NCBI RefSeq assembly: GCF_002198095.1
Contig: NZ_NHMK01000011.1
Coordinates: 254,405-318,404 of the forward strand
Source of the DNA: Deinococcus indicus
Lineage (GTDB): Bacteria > Deinococcota > Deinococci > Deinococcales > Deinococcaceae
Length of the DNA stretch: 64,000 nt
Reading direction: 5' to 3'
Part shown: piece by piece, positions 29,130 to 45,749 of the stretch
How the letters are laid out: every line of letters begins with the position of its first letter
Position numbering within the stretch: the stretch's first letter is position 1
The notes under the pieces: generated by a model
What the model was told of the DNA's origin: nothing
The model's database searches: none
The model's input: the letters and a program-made list of their open reading frames with translations, nothing else
Translations under genes and position numbers: made by a program

Positions 29130-30452
29130 TCAGGGACCGGCGGCGCGCAGGCCCGTCAGGCCGGGGAACACGATGCACAGCACCAGCACGAGCAGCTGGA
29201 TGGCGATGAACGGCACCACGCCCCGGTAGATGTCGGCGGTCGCCAGGGCGCGCCCGGCGATGCCGCGCAGGTAGAACAGACTGAAGCCGAACGGGGGGGT
29301 CAGGAAGCTGGTCTGCAGGTTGATGCCGATCAGGATGCCGAACCAGATCATGTCGATGCCCAGTTCCCGCGCGACCGGCGCGAACAGCGGCAGCACGATG
29401 AACGCGATCTCGAAGAAGTCCAGGAAGCAGCCCAGGATGAAGATCACGAGGTTCGTCAGGATCAGGAACCCGATCACGCCGCCGGGCAGGGTGGTCAGCA
29501 GGTTCTGCATGAACAGGTCGCCGTCCAGCGCGCGGAACACCAGTGAGAACGCCGTCGAGCCGATCAGGATGAACATCACGAAGGCCGTCAGGCGGGCGCT
29601 GGAGAGCGTCACGTCCCACAGGGCCGCGCGGGTCAGGCGGCGGTTGGCCAGGGCCAGCAGCACCGCGCCGAGTGCGCCGACCGCGCCGGCCTCGGTGGCG
29701 GTCGCCACGCCGTAGAAGATCGAGCCGAGCACCACGAAGATCAGGATCAGGGGCGGCACCATGGCGCGCACCACCTGCTTCAGCAGCGCGCCCCGGCTGA
29801 TGTTCAGTTCCTCGGCGGGCATGGCGGGCGCCAGGGCCGGGTTCAGGCGGGCGCGGATCAGCACGTACGCGATGTACAGGCCGCCCAGCATCAGCCCCGG
29901 CACCAGCGACCCCAGGAACAGGTCCCCGACCGACACGCCCAGTTCGCTGCCCAGCACCACCAGCACCACGCTGGGCGGAATGATCTGCCCCAGCGTGCCG
30001 GACGCGACGATCACGCCGCTGGCGAGGCCCTTGTCGTACCCGTACTTCAGCATGATCGGCAGGCTGATCAGGCCCATGGTCACGACGGTCGCGGCGACCA
30101 CGCCGGTCGTGGCGGCCAGCAGCATGCCCACCAGCACCACGGCCACCGCGATCCCGCCGCGCAGCCGTCCGAACAGCAGGCCCGCCGTGCGCAGCAGGTC
30201 CTCGGCCAGTCCGCTCTTGCCCAGGATGCCGCCCATGAACACGAAGTACGGAATGGCGAGCAGCGTGAAGTTGCTCATGTTCCCGAAGATGCGGTCCGGC
30301 AGGGCGCGCAGCAGCAGCGCGTCGAACTGCCCGGTCGCCAGTCCGATCAGGCCGAAGATGATGGCGGTTCCGGCCAGCGCGAACGCAACCGGGTACCCGG
30401 TGAAGATCAGCGCGAAGGCGCCCAGGAACATCCACAGTCCGAGGGCGTCCAT
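29130..30452 (-). CDS. TRAP transporter large permease subunit (DctM)
   Basis: 440 residues with about 12-14 hydrophobic segments. This is the ion-coupled translocating subunit. GIAVAVVLVGMLLAATTGVVAATVVTMG (about 98-125) and GQIIPPSVVLVVLGSELGVSVGDLFLGS are the standard DctM signatures (A-x-x-G, IPPS). NLQTSFLTPPFGFSLFYLRG at the end is the second PP-G-F-loop. Its ATG shares one base with the dctQ stop codon (TGATG). The DctP partner is encoded convergently, 135 bases away. Confidence 0.94.
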   Translation of the reverse strand: MDALGLWMFLGAFALIFTGYPVAFALAGTAIIFGLIGLATGQFDALLLRALPDRIFGNMSNFTLLAIPYFVFMGGILGKSGLAEDLLRTAGLLFGRLRGGIAVAVVLVGMLLAATTGVVAATVVTMGLISLPIMLKYGYDKGLASGVIVASGTLGQIIPPSVVLVVLGSELGVSVGDLFLGSLVPGLMLGGLYIAYVLIRARLNPALAPAMPAEELNISRGALLKQVVRAMVPPLILIFVVLGSIFYGVATATEAGAVGALGAVLLALANRRLTRAALWDVTLSSARLTAFVMFILIGSTAFSLVFRALDGDLFMQNLLTTLPGGVIGFLILTNLVIFILGCFLDFFEIAFIVLPLFAPVARELGIDMIWFGILIGINLQTSFLTPPFGFSLFYLRGIAGRALATADIYRGVVPFIAIQLLVLVLCIVFPGLTGLRAAGP

Positions 30453-31111
30453 CAGTTGCCTCCGGCGTCGCGGCGCTGCGCCTCGGCCCGCGCGAGTTCC
30501 AGTTCGTCCAGCGCGCGGCGTTCCTCGTCGCTGAGTTCCACGTCGGCCAGCGCGGCCTGCACCTCGTCATGGTCCTCGTAGCGGTGGTGACCGCTCAGGA
30601 CGCCCAGCGCCCGCAGGCCCATGCCGACGCCCGCGATCAGCAGCAGCACGAAGCCCAGCGGCACCAGCAGTTTCACCGGCCAGCGCAGCAGTCCGCCGGG
30701 GTCCGGGCTGCCCTCGTTGCCCCGGTAGCTCAGCAGGAACCACGGCCAGGACACGTTCAGCATCAGCACGCAGAACGGCAGCAGGAACAGCAGCGTGCCC
30801 AGCAGGTTGATCCACGCGCGGGCGCGCTGCGTCAGGCGGGAGTACAGCAGGTCCACGCGGACGTGCTCGTCGCGGCTCAGCACGTACGCGCCGCCGATCA
30901 GGAACACCGCGCTGAACAGGTACCACTGCGCTTCCAGCAGCGAGTTGCTGGACAGCGCCGTCCCGGCGTACCGGTCCACGAACCGGCCCAGGACGTTGAA
31001 CAGCCCCACCCCGATCATCAGGAGCGTGAGCAGGCCCGTCAGGACCCCCAGCCCATGCGAGAAACGGTCAATGCCCCGTGCGAGGCCCATCAATGCCGAC
31101 ACATTCGCCAC
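30452..31111 (-). CDS. TRAP transporter small permease subunit (DctQ)
   Basis: 219 residues, four hydrophobic segments (about 17-44, 57-77, 100-122, 142-165) and an unusually long charged C-terminal tail (RYEDHDEVQAALADVELSDEERRALDELELARAEAQRR) of about 45 residues, mostly helical. LEAQWYLFSAVFLIGGAYVLSRDEHVRVDLLY is the DctQ signature. First gene of the dctQ-dctM operon. The tail is longer than in most DctQ proteins and could be a contact site. Confidence 0.9.
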   Translation of the reverse strand: MANVSALMGLARGIDRFSHGLGVLTGLLTLLMIGVGLFNVLGRFVDRYAGTALSSNSLLEAQWYLFSAVFLIGGAYVLSRDEHVRVDLLYSRLTQRARAWINLLGTLLFLLPFCVLMLNVSWPWFLLSYRGNEGSPDPGGLLRWPVKLLVPLGFVLLLIAGVGMGLRALGVLSGHHRYEDHDEVQAALADVELSDEERRALDELELARAEAQRRDAGGN

Positions 31112-31218
31112 CCTTCCCGGACCGCGTCACGTCTCACCCGTCCAGGCGAACGGTGACGCCCCCGGCCATAAATTTGTACTTGCGCACGAGTATACGGGGT
31201 GGGTGTCACATTTGCGGC
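31112..31218. other. Region upstream of dctQ with partial palindrome
   Basis: The dctQ promoter must lie here. GTACTTGCGCACGAGTATAC (31177-31196) is an imperfect palindrome around GCGC in an AT-richer patch and could be an operator with overlapping -10 elements (TATAC). No firm promoter pair can be named. Confidence 0.35.
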
Positions 31219-31662
31219 TCAGTCTGCCCGCGCGGCGGCCCGGCGCGGCGCCGGGGACGGTCCGCGCCGACCGGCGCGCCACACGGCCCACATCAGCAGC
31301 GGTTGCAGCGGCAGCCGCGCCCACAAGGCCCAGCCGGGCAGCCCGAAGCGTTCCGGGGACTGCGCCATGGCCACGTTCGCCGGGAACACCGCCAGCAGCA
31401 GCGCCAGCAGGCCCCAGCGGGCGGCGGGGCGCGTGGCGGGGTGCAGCAGGCCCAGGCCGCCCAGCACCTCGGCCGCGCCGCTCAGGAGCGTGGCGGTCCG
31501 CGCCGGGAACGGCACCCAGCTGGGCACGATGCTGTCGAAGGGGCGCGGCGTGATGAAATGCAGCGCGCCCGCCCCGACGAACAGGGCGCTCAGGAGCAGC
31601 ACGCCGGGCGTGGGCCGGGGCGCTTCACGGGTGTGGTGGTCATGGGCGGGGCGGCGGGACAT
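31219..31662 (-). CDS. DoxX-family membrane protein
   Basis: 147 residues with four hydrophobic segments (about 20-40, 57-77, 83-100, 115-130). ALFVGAGALHFITP in the first and AAEVLGGLGLLHPATRPAARWGLLALLLAVFPANVAMA in the next two match DoxX-like proteins, which can be quinone-linked oxidoreductase subunits or stress proteins. Its role here is unknown. The stop is 107 bases from the dctQ start on the same strand. Confidence 0.78.
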   Translation of the reverse strand: MSRRPAHDHHTREAPRPTPGVLLLSALFVGAGALHFITPRPFDSIVPSWVPFPARTATLLSGAAEVLGGLGLLHPATRPAARWGLLALLLAVFPANVAMAQSPERFGLPGWALWARLPLQPLLMWAVWRAGRRGPSPAPRRAAARAD

Positions 31663-31687
31663 GGCGCAGCCTCGCGCATTTCAGGGC

Positions 31688-31712
31688 AAAAGAAAAGGAG
31701 CCCGCAGGCTCC
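31688..31712 (-). terminator. Terminator after the small hydrophilic protein gene
   Basis: Minus strand: GGAGCC, loop TGCG, GGCTCC, then TTTTCTTTT. It lies 20 bases past the stop at 31733. Confidence 0.8.
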
Positions 31713-31732
31713 GGTGGTCAGGGCAGCGGGGT

Positions 31733-31954
31733 TCAGCCGTTGCTGGCGGGCACGCTGCGGGCTTCCTCGCGGTCCTTCAGTTCCTTGTCGCTCAGGCCGT
31801 CGTTGTTGTTGCGGGGCGCCTGGGCCTCGCGGTCGTTGGCGCTCTTGACCGACGGCTGGTTGTCGTGCTCGATCTCATGCACTTCCTTCTTGTTGCGGTC
31901 GTAATCCTGGGGCTGGCTGGTGTGGCCCTTGTTCTTGTCGTCTTTGTCAGGCAT
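31733..31954 (-). CDS. Small hydrophilic hypothetical protein (73 residues)
   Basis: ATG at 31954. Nearly every second residue is charged or polar (MPDKDDKNKGHTSQPQDYDR ... GLSDKELKDREEARS); there is no hydrophobic stretch, so the product is probably unfolded. Lys/Asp/Asn-rich composition recalls small stress or hydrophilin-type proteins, but no family is recognised. An extended frame to 32821 is antisense to the phosphoesterase gene and is rejected. Confidence 0.7.
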   Translation of the reverse strand: MPDKDDKNKGHTSQPQDYDRNKKEVHEIEHDNQPSVKSANDREAQAPRNNNDGLSDKELKDREEARSVPASNG

Positions 31955-32050
31955 ACCCCTACCCTGACAGGTCGCTGCCGGGCGTCCTTGTGGCGCGCGT
32001 GAACGGCACTTCAGAGATGAAGTGAGCCTCAAGTCGCTATCCTGCGTCGC

Positions 32051-32806
32051 ATGAGGGTCGCGGTGATCAGTGACGTCCACGGGAACGCCTTCGCGCTGGA
32101 AGCCGTGCTGCGCGAGGTCCGGGCCGCCGCGCCGGACCTGACCGTGAACCTGGGCGATCAGGTCGAGGGCAGCGCCGACCCCGCCCGCGCCCTGATCGCC
32201 CAGGCGCAGCTGGCGCGGGCGGGCGCGCTGGAGGTACGCGGCAACAACGAGGAGAAACTCTGGCCGGGCGGCCGCCGCTCGGCGCTCTCGCGGGCGTACG
32301 GGGCGTGGCTGGAGGCGCACACCGACCCGGCGCTGCTGGCGCGCGTGGCCGCCCTGCCGCTGACCGCACGGGCCGGGGACCTGCTGGCCTTTCACGGCAC
32401 CCCGGACAGCGCCTGGGACAGCCTGCTGTGGGCCTGGGACCCGGCCGGGTTCTACCGCGCCCGCGACCCCCGGAGCCTGCGCGCCCGGGTGGACTCCCTG
32501 AACGCCGGCGTGGTCGTGTGCGGTCACACCCACCGGCCCGGCGCGACCCGCGTGGGCGACACGCTGGTCGTGAACGCCGGGGCGGTCAGCGATCAGGTGG
32601 ACGGCGACCCCCGCGCCCGCTGGACGCAACTGGACCGCGTGAATGGCCGCTGGGCCGTCACCTTCCACGTCACGGAGTACGACATCGAGGCGGCCGTCGC
32701 CTGGGCCGCCACCCACACGCCCTTCGGGAACGGCGAGACCAGCCTGCTGCGCACCGGCACGATGGACGTGCGCGGCGACGGCGTGTGGGAAGGGCCGCAG
32801 CCCTGA
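32051..32806 (+). CDS. Metallophosphoesterase (YfcE/MJ0936-like)
   Basis: 251 residues. The five metal-site motifs of the calcineurin-like fold appear in order: ISDVHGNAFAL (7-17), LGDQVEG, GNNEE, FHGTP near 117 and CGHTHRP near 160 (GHTH). The family hydrolyses phosphodiesters such as cyclic nucleotides or phosphoprotein substrates; the true substrate is unknown. TATCCT at 32038-32043, seven bases before the ATG and without Shine-Dalgarno sequence, points to a leaderless mRNA. Confidence 0.9.
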   Translation: MRVAVISDVHGNAFALEAVLREVRAAAPDLTVNLGDQVEGSADPARALIAQAQLARAGALEVRGNNEEKLWPGGRRSALSRAYGAWLEAHTDPALLARVAALPLTARAGDLLAFHGTPDSAWDSLLWAWDPAGFYRARDPRSLRARVDSLNAGVVVCGHTHRPGATRVGDTLVVNAGAVSDQVDGDPRARWTQLDRVNGRWAVTFHVTEYDIEAAVAWAATHTPFGNGETSLLRTGTMDVRGDGVWEGPQP

Positions 32807-32823
32807 CGGTGTACGCTGCACGC

Positions 32824-33900
32824 ATGTTGCGATGGATGTTCACCGCTGCGCTCGTCCTCGGTACGGGCGCCCAGGCTGCCGGGTGTGGCGGCACCGAGGG
32901 GCAGCCCGACTGGGCGCGCGCCGGGGCGTTCCGGGGAACCCTCGGCGCGCTGCCGGTCGCACTGAGCTTCGACCCCAGGGGCGAGTCGCGGTACTTCTAC
33001 GAGGGCCGCAGCCTCGACCTGTTCCTGGAGGCCCGCCGCAGCGGGAACGCGCTGGTGCTGGAGGAAAGCGTCCGCCGGGACTTCGGTGAGCGCGTGCTGA
33101 CCGGCTGTTTCACCCTGATGCCCGCTCCTGGCGGCCTGAAGGGAACGTGGCAGGCCCCCGGCGCGGCCAGGGCGCTGGAGGTGAACCTGACGCCGCTGGA
33201 CACGGCCAGCCTGCCGATGCGTCTCCCCCTGTCGCCGGGCCTGAGTGCGCTGCGCCGTGACGACCCCCTGGCGTTCCTGAAACTGAACCGCCCCTGGGTC
33301 ACCCTGCCCGGTGGGCGCGCGGTGCGTGAACCGCTGTCCGGCGTGACGTACCCGCGCGTGCCCGGCGCGAGCGGCGCGCTGAACGCCGCGCTGCAGGACC
33401 GGCAGCTGCGCCACGCGGCGGACGCCCTGGACTGCCGGGCCACGCTGCCCGAATCGGCCCAGAAGGACCCGCAGGAGGGCTACAACCTGAGTGCCGGGAT
33501 CACGCTGTCGAACGCCCGTCTGCTCAGCCTGCGCGAAGACGTGGACTACTACTGCGGCGGCGCACACCCCTCGTACTGGACCGAGGGCGTCATCTTGGAC
33601 CGCGTCACGGGCCGCGCCGTCCCGCTGACCACCCTGTTCCCCAAACTGAGTGCCGCGCGCCAGAAGACGCTGTACCTGTCGGGCGTGAAAGCGCAGGTGG
33701 ACACCGACTGCCTGAACGTCCTGCGGGACAGTGCCGGAGACTTCACCGCCCACCTGAGCGCCACGGGTGTGAACCTGACCCCCAGCGACCTGCCGCACGT
33801 CGTGGGCGTGTGCGCCGAGACCGTCACGCTGCCGTACGCCACCCTGCGCGGCGACGCGAACCTGAACAGCCCGCTCGTGAAGACGCTGTACCCGAACTGA
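32824..33900 (+). CDS. Secreted protein with RsiV-like (DUF3298) C-terminal domain
   Basis: 358 residues from ATG at 32824; a longer frame starting at 32305 overlaps the phosphoesterase and is rejected. Signal peptide about 1-19 (MLRWMFTAALVLGTGAQAA). The second half contains YYCGGAHPSYWTEGVILDRVTGRAVPLTTLFP, close to the GGAHP-x-x-x-x-NYDxxTG pattern of the DUF3298/RsiV family that in Bacillus senses lysozyme. The N-terminal half has no recognised domain. TACGCT at 32812-32817, six bases before the ATG, suggests a leaderless mRNA. Confidence 0.78.
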   Translation: MLRWMFTAALVLGTGAQAAGCGGTEGQPDWARAGAFRGTLGALPVALSFDPRGESRYFYEGRSLDLFLEARRSGNALVLEESVRRDFGERVLTGCFTLMPAPGGLKGTWQAPGAARALEVNLTPLDTASLPMRLPLSPGLSALRRDDPLAFLKLNRPWVTLPGGRAVREPLSGVTYPRVPGASGALNAALQDRQLRHAADALDCRATLPESAQKDPQEGYNLSAGITLSNARLLSLREDVDYYCGGAHPSYWTEGVILDRVTGRAVPLTTLFPKLSAARQKTLYLSGVKAQVDTDCLNVLRDSAGDFTAHLSATGVNLTPSDLPHVVGVCAETVTLPYATLRGDANLNSPLVKTLYPN

Positions 33901-33910
33901 CCTGAACAGG

Positions 33911-33947
33911 AAAAGCGCCCCCGCCGAGCCACTGGCGGGGGCGCTTT
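33911..33947. terminator. Bidirectional terminator
   Basis: AAAAGCGCCCCCGCC, eight-base loop, GGCGGGGGCGCTTT: a 14-bp stem with T-tracts on both strands, between the DUF3298 gene and the convergent Bax-inhibitor gene. Confidence 0.9.
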
Positions 33948-33960
33948 CCGGGTTGAGCTG

Positions 33961-34656
<696 letters not shown>

Positions 34657-34752
34657 ACACCAAGAATACGCGCCCGGCCTGACGGGAGTTCCCGCCGCGC
34701 CGGCCGCGTTCTTGAGGATGCGTTGATCCAGCCCCGCCGCCACCCTCCTGGC

Positions 34753-37637
<2,885 letters not shown>

Positions 37638-37641
<4 letters not shown>

Positions 37642-39458
37642 GCCGGGTCTCCCAGCAGCAGCGCCTCGCCCGGCACCAGCGGCCGCGCACTCAGGGGAGC
37701 CCCGTCGGGGTCCTCCGAGCGGAGCAGGACCGGCGCGCCGGGCGTGACCGGCAGTCCGCTCAGGCTGTCCAGCGGCTGCGAACCCAGGTTCCACAGCAGC
37801 GTCCGCTGGCCCTGCGGCGTCCGCCACTGCACCCACAGCACCTGCCCGTCCTCGCGGCTGCCGGCCGACAGGAACCGCCGGGACCGCTCGCACAGCACCG
37901 GGTCGTGCCGCCGCAGGTGAAGCAGCCGGCGGTACAGCGCCAGCGTGCGCGCGTGCTCACCGCGTTCCAGTTCGGACCAGTCGAGTTTCGCGCTCCGGAA
38001 CGTTTCCTCCGCCTGCGGGTCCGGGATGTTCTCACCGCTGAAACTGGAGAAGTACGCGAACTCGCGGCGGCGGCCCTCGCTGACCAGTTGCCCCAGCTCG
38101 CCGTGATGGTCGCTGAAGAACGGGAAGGGCGTCCCGGCCGCCCACTCCTGCCCCTGGAAGAGCAGCGGCGTCATGGGCAGCGTCAGCAGCAGCGTGCCGG
38201 CCCCCCGGTACTCGGCGAGCGTCACGCCGTCCGCCTGATGCAGCCGGTCACCCAGCGCGCGGTTCCCGATCTGGTCGTGGTTCTGGATGCAGTACACGAA
38301 ACTCGGCGCTTCCAGCGCGTCGGCCGGCTGTCCCCGGTGATGCTCCTCACCCGTCACGTTCCAGAACTGCCCCTCGTACTTCCAGCCGCGGTTGATGACC
38401 TGCGCCAGTTCGGCCGCGCCGCCCCGGAACCCGCCGTAGTACCCTTCCTGCTCGTCCGTCAGGGTCACGCGGACCTCATGATGAAAGTCATCCACCCAGA
38501 TGCCGTCCAGGCCGTCCCCGGTCACCAGGGACGGCTCGTTGCGGTGATCCTCGGCCAGCAGGACGTGATGCCCGCCCAGCGCATGGACCTCGCGCGCCAG
38601 CTCCCGCAGGATGTGCACCTCGCTGTCGTCCTGCATGGCGGCCGTCGCGTCCAGCCGCAGCCCGTCGAGCCGGTAGTCCTGCAACCACATCCGGGCGTTC
38701 CCCGTGATGTACCGCCGCATGTGCTCCTCGGCGTAGTCCAGGCCCTGTCCCCACGCGGTATGGAAGCGGTCCGTGAAGTACGACGGGCTGTACGACAGCA
38801 GGTAGTTGCCGTCCGGCCCGAAATGGTTGTACACGACGTCCAGGAACACCGCCAGCCCCAGCCCGTGCGCGGCGTCCACGAACGCCATCAGGTCCTCGGG
38901 ACGGCCGTACGGCGCGAACGGCGCGTACATCGCCACGCCGTCGTACCCCCAGCCGCGCCCACCGGGGAAGGCGGCCAGCGGCATCAGCTGCACGGCCGTC
39001 ACGCCCAGATCCCGCAGGTACGGCAGCCGCTCCTGCGCGGCCCGCAGCGTGCCTTCCGGCGTGAAGGTGCCCACGTGCAACTCGTAGAACACGCACTCCG
39101 GTAGCGGCCGGCCAGTCCAGTCGGTGTGCTGCCAGCGGTACGCACCCAGGTCCACCACCTCGGCCTCGGCGTGCACGCCGTCCGGCAGGAACCGCGCGTA
39201 GGGGTCCGGCGTGGGCTGGCCGTCGAGTTCGAACAGGTACCGGCTGCCCGCCCCGACCGGCAGGACCAGCTCGAAGTACGCACCGGGAAGCGCTTCCATC
39301 AGGTGCCGCTCGCCATTCACCCGCACCGCCACCTGCTGTGCGCGGGTGCTCCACACCCGGAACCGGGTCTCCTGACCGCCGGGCAGCAGGTGCGCTCCCA
39401 GCCTCGACCTCACCTGATCCTGCGGACTGTCCTGCCGGGCCGCGTAGTCGTCACTCAT
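37638..39458 (-). CDS. treZ: Malto-oligosyltrehalose trehalohydrolase
   Basis: 606 residues from ATG at 39458, preceded by GGGGAGGG. It frees trehalose from the maltooligosyl-trehalose made by TreY. An N-terminal CBM48-type domain (about 15-105, [27 protein letters not shown]) precedes the GH13 barrel: [40 protein letters not shown], the nucleophile in [11 protein letters not shown], acid/base Glu in [11 protein letters not shown], and [17 protein letters not shown]. It is first in the treZ-treY operon; the debranching enzyme TreX is not in the window. Confidence 0.95.
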
Positions 39459-39605
39459 GATTGCCCTCCCCCCACGCCACCCTGACCGGCGTGGCAATGG
39501 ACTCAGGCTAGTGGCCCCCTCCACCGCCGCCATGAGAACACCCTCAACCTCACCTCCATACCCGGCACACAACCCTCTGGCGCGTCACCGTCCGGCCTAC
39601 AACAG

Positions 39606-39644
39606 GGCGCGGCCGGGAGAGGACAGTCCCCTCCCGGCCGCGCC
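39606..39644. terminator. Strong hairpin between rnr and treZ
   Basis: Fourteen perfect base pairs, 39606-39619 with 39631-39644, loop of 11. It lies 14 bases after the rnr stop (minus strand). There is no U-tract, so it may act by blocking or by stabilising the rnr mRNA end. Confidence 0.55.
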
Positions 39645-39657
39645 GCCCGGTTGATCT

Positions 39658-43995
<4,338 letters not shown>

Positions 43996-44235
43996 GGAAC
44001 GTACCTGGTCACTCAGGACGCGCCCGTGGGGGTGAACTCGTTTGGGACGCGGTCAGTCTGCCTGCATCTGGCACGCGGAACACGCGCGCAACCCGCCCAC
44101 GGGAACTGGTTTTCGCTTCCTCGGGTTGCGCCGTGAACCCACCGCCCGGACTGGCTGTTGCCCGAAAAGCGGGCGTGGTGGGGGCGCTGTCCTGAACCCG
44201 GCAGCACGGTCAGCATAACACGCGCCGCGCCGCTC
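43996..44235. other. rnr-xth intergenic region
   Basis: 240 bases without a gene. The rnr mRNA leader must be here. A TTATGCT on the minus strand around 44214-44220 is the best -10 candidate; I see no convincing -35, operator or hairpin. Confidence 0.35.
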
Positions 44236-45069
44236 TCACCTGACCGGACCTTCACCCGCCGCCCCTGCCCACGCGCCGCTCAGGACGGACGCGCTGAGCG
44301 GCGCGTGATCGCTCAGGCGCGCCTCACGGTCCACCCGCACGTCCCGCGTCTCCACGCCCGACGCCAGCAGGTAATCGATGCGCCACCCCACGTTGTTCGC
44401 GTAGGCGTTCGCGCGGTTACTCCACCACGTGTACTCGGGCTGATCGCCCAGCCACGCGCGGTGCGTGTCGGTCAGGCCCGAGGCGAGGTGACGGGTCATC
44501 CACTCCCGCTCGTGCGGCAGGAACCCGCTGTTCTTCTGGTTGCCGCGCCAGTTCTTCAGGTCCACCTCGCGGTGTGCGACGTTGTAGTCCCCGCCGATCA
44601 CTACCGGGCGGCCCTCGGCCAGCAGCGCGTCCGTCCAGGCCTGAAAATCACCCAGCACCCGGTCCTTGAAGCCCTGCCGTTCCGGGCCGCTGCTGCCGCT
44701 CGGCAGGTACACGCTCACGAACCGCACGCCCCGCACCACTGCGCTCACCACGCGGCCCTCGGCGTCCATCTCGGCGTGCGCCATGCCGGTCCGCACGTCC
44801 TCCAGCGGGTGCCGGGCCAGGACCGCCACGCCGCTGTACCCGGCCTTCTGCGCCGGGAACCACGCCCCCTGGTACCCCAGGTGCGCCAGCGCGTCCGGCA
44901 TCGGATCGGCCCGCACCTCCTGAAGCAGCAGCACGTCCGGCCGCTCCCGCACGGCCCAGTCCACCAGTCCCTTGCGAAGCGCGCTGCGCAGCCCGTTCAC
45001 GTTCAGGGTCGTGACCTTCAACCCGCCTTCCCGGCCCACCGCCACGTCCGTCATCACGCCATCCGTCAT
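44236..45069 (-). CDS. xth: Exodeoxyribonuclease III (AP endonuclease)
   Basis: 277 residues. It is an ExoIII-type AP endonuclease of base excision repair: TTLNVNGLRSAL, LLLQEVRAD (catalytic Glu), VSVYLPSG, GGDYNVAHREVDLKN, PEYTWWSNR and the final LSDHAPLSA (Asp-His pair). All metal and phosphate ligands are present. The first 17 residues (MTDGVMTDVAVGREGGL) are not part of the fold and two ATGs are possible (45069 and 45054). It is separated from rnr by 240 bases with no gene; a TTATGCT box on the minus strand near 44217 may serve rnr. Confidence 0.93.
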   Translation of the reverse strand: MTDGVMTDVAVGREGGLKVTTLNVNGLRSALRKGLVDWAVRERPDVLLLQEVRADPMPDALAHLGYQGAWFPAQKAGYSGVAVLARHPLEDVRTGMAHAEMDAEGRVVSAVVRGVRFVSVYLPSGSSGPERQGFKDRVLGDFQAWTDALLAEGRPVVIGGDYNVAHREVDLKNWRGNQKNSGFLPHEREWMTRHLASGLTDTHRAWLGDQPEYTWWSNRANAYANNVGWRIDYLLASGVETRDVRVDREARLSDHAPLSASVLSGAWAGAAGEGPVR

Positions 45070-45169
45070 CGCGCCGGAGCATACCGCTCCCCACCCGCAC
45101 CCGCCTCAAGGGACGCTCAGCGCCGCCCGAGTCCCCGGCGCGCGGTCAGTCTGTTACGCTACACCCACC

Positions 45170-45478
45170 ATGGTCGAGATCAAGTTCCGCAACGAGGCAG
45201 ACGGCAAGGAATTCGAGATGACCCACCCCAGGGCCGCCCGCGTCCTCACGGACATCCGCGCCTGGGCCGAGAAGAACGCCTTCGAACACGTCGCCTTCTG
45301 GCGCGACCCCGAGGACGAACACAAGTTCTGGGTGCAGCTCGGCGACGACCGCCTGAACTACTGGATTCACGACACCACCTTTACCGAAGGCAAACACGAA
45401 ACCGTCGAGATGCAGATGGACTACGCCCGTGGAGCGCAGCGCCGCAGCGCCGCCGGGTACGGCAAGTTCGACAAGTAG
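45170..45478 (+). CDS. Conserved-looking hypothetical protein (102 residues)
   Basis: ATG at 45170; the frame upstream is antisense to xth and excluded. Charged, Trp/Tyr-rich and without signal peptide: MVEIKFRNEADGKEFEMTHP ... AFWRDPEDEHKFWVQLGDDRL. No family recognised. TACGCT at 45155-45160 ends nine bases before the ATG. Its TAG stop is fused to the left end of repeat R3 (TAGTACGGACTCC). Confidence 0.7.
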   Translation: MVEIKFRNEADGKEFEMTHPRAARVLTDIRAWAEKNAFEHVAFWRDPEDEHKFWVQLGDDRLNYWIHDTTFTEGKHETVEMQMDYARGAQRRSAAGYGKFDK

Positions 45479-45636
45479 TACGGACTCCGGTTGAATGGGC
45501 TGCAAAGCCCGCTGGGTCCGGGCGAAGCGACTTGGAGAGTCCCTCCGCAGAGTGGGAGAGGGGCGGGCTGCCGGACGTGGAGCCGGCAGGGGCGGTGAAG
45601 TTCCGGATTGTTGGCGAAACAAACGGCAGTCCGTGT
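45478..45636 (+). repeat. Dispersed structured repeat, copy R3 (diverged, 159 bp)
   Basis: It starts on the stop of the upstream gene with GTACGGACTCCGG and ends with CGGCAGTCCGTGT. It keeps TGGGCT-GCAA-AGCC of hairpin 1, GGACGTGGAGCCGGCA and CCGGATTGTTGGCGAAAC of the second hairpin, and carries an insertion of about 25 bases between them (near 45535-45560). Its hairpin arms are less perfect than in R1 and R2, as expected for a decaying copy. Confidence 0.88.
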
Positions 45637-45654
45637 AAGACTGCTGGCCAGAGA

Positions 45655-45690
45655 CCGTTCAATCCGAGCGAAACGAGACGGAACCCGCAC
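45655..45690 (+). repeat. Fragment of the dispersed repeat (R3b)
   Basis: ACCGTTCAATCCGAGCGAAACGAGA and the following GGAACCCG match the middle of the element just after hairpin 1. It lies 18 bases past R3, so a second, mostly deleted copy probably sat next to it. Confidence 0.6.
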
Positions 45691-45749
45691 GGGGGAAGCA
45701 GGCGGCGGGGCGCAGGACGCGATCAGGGCGTCCCGCGCCCCGCCTGCGT

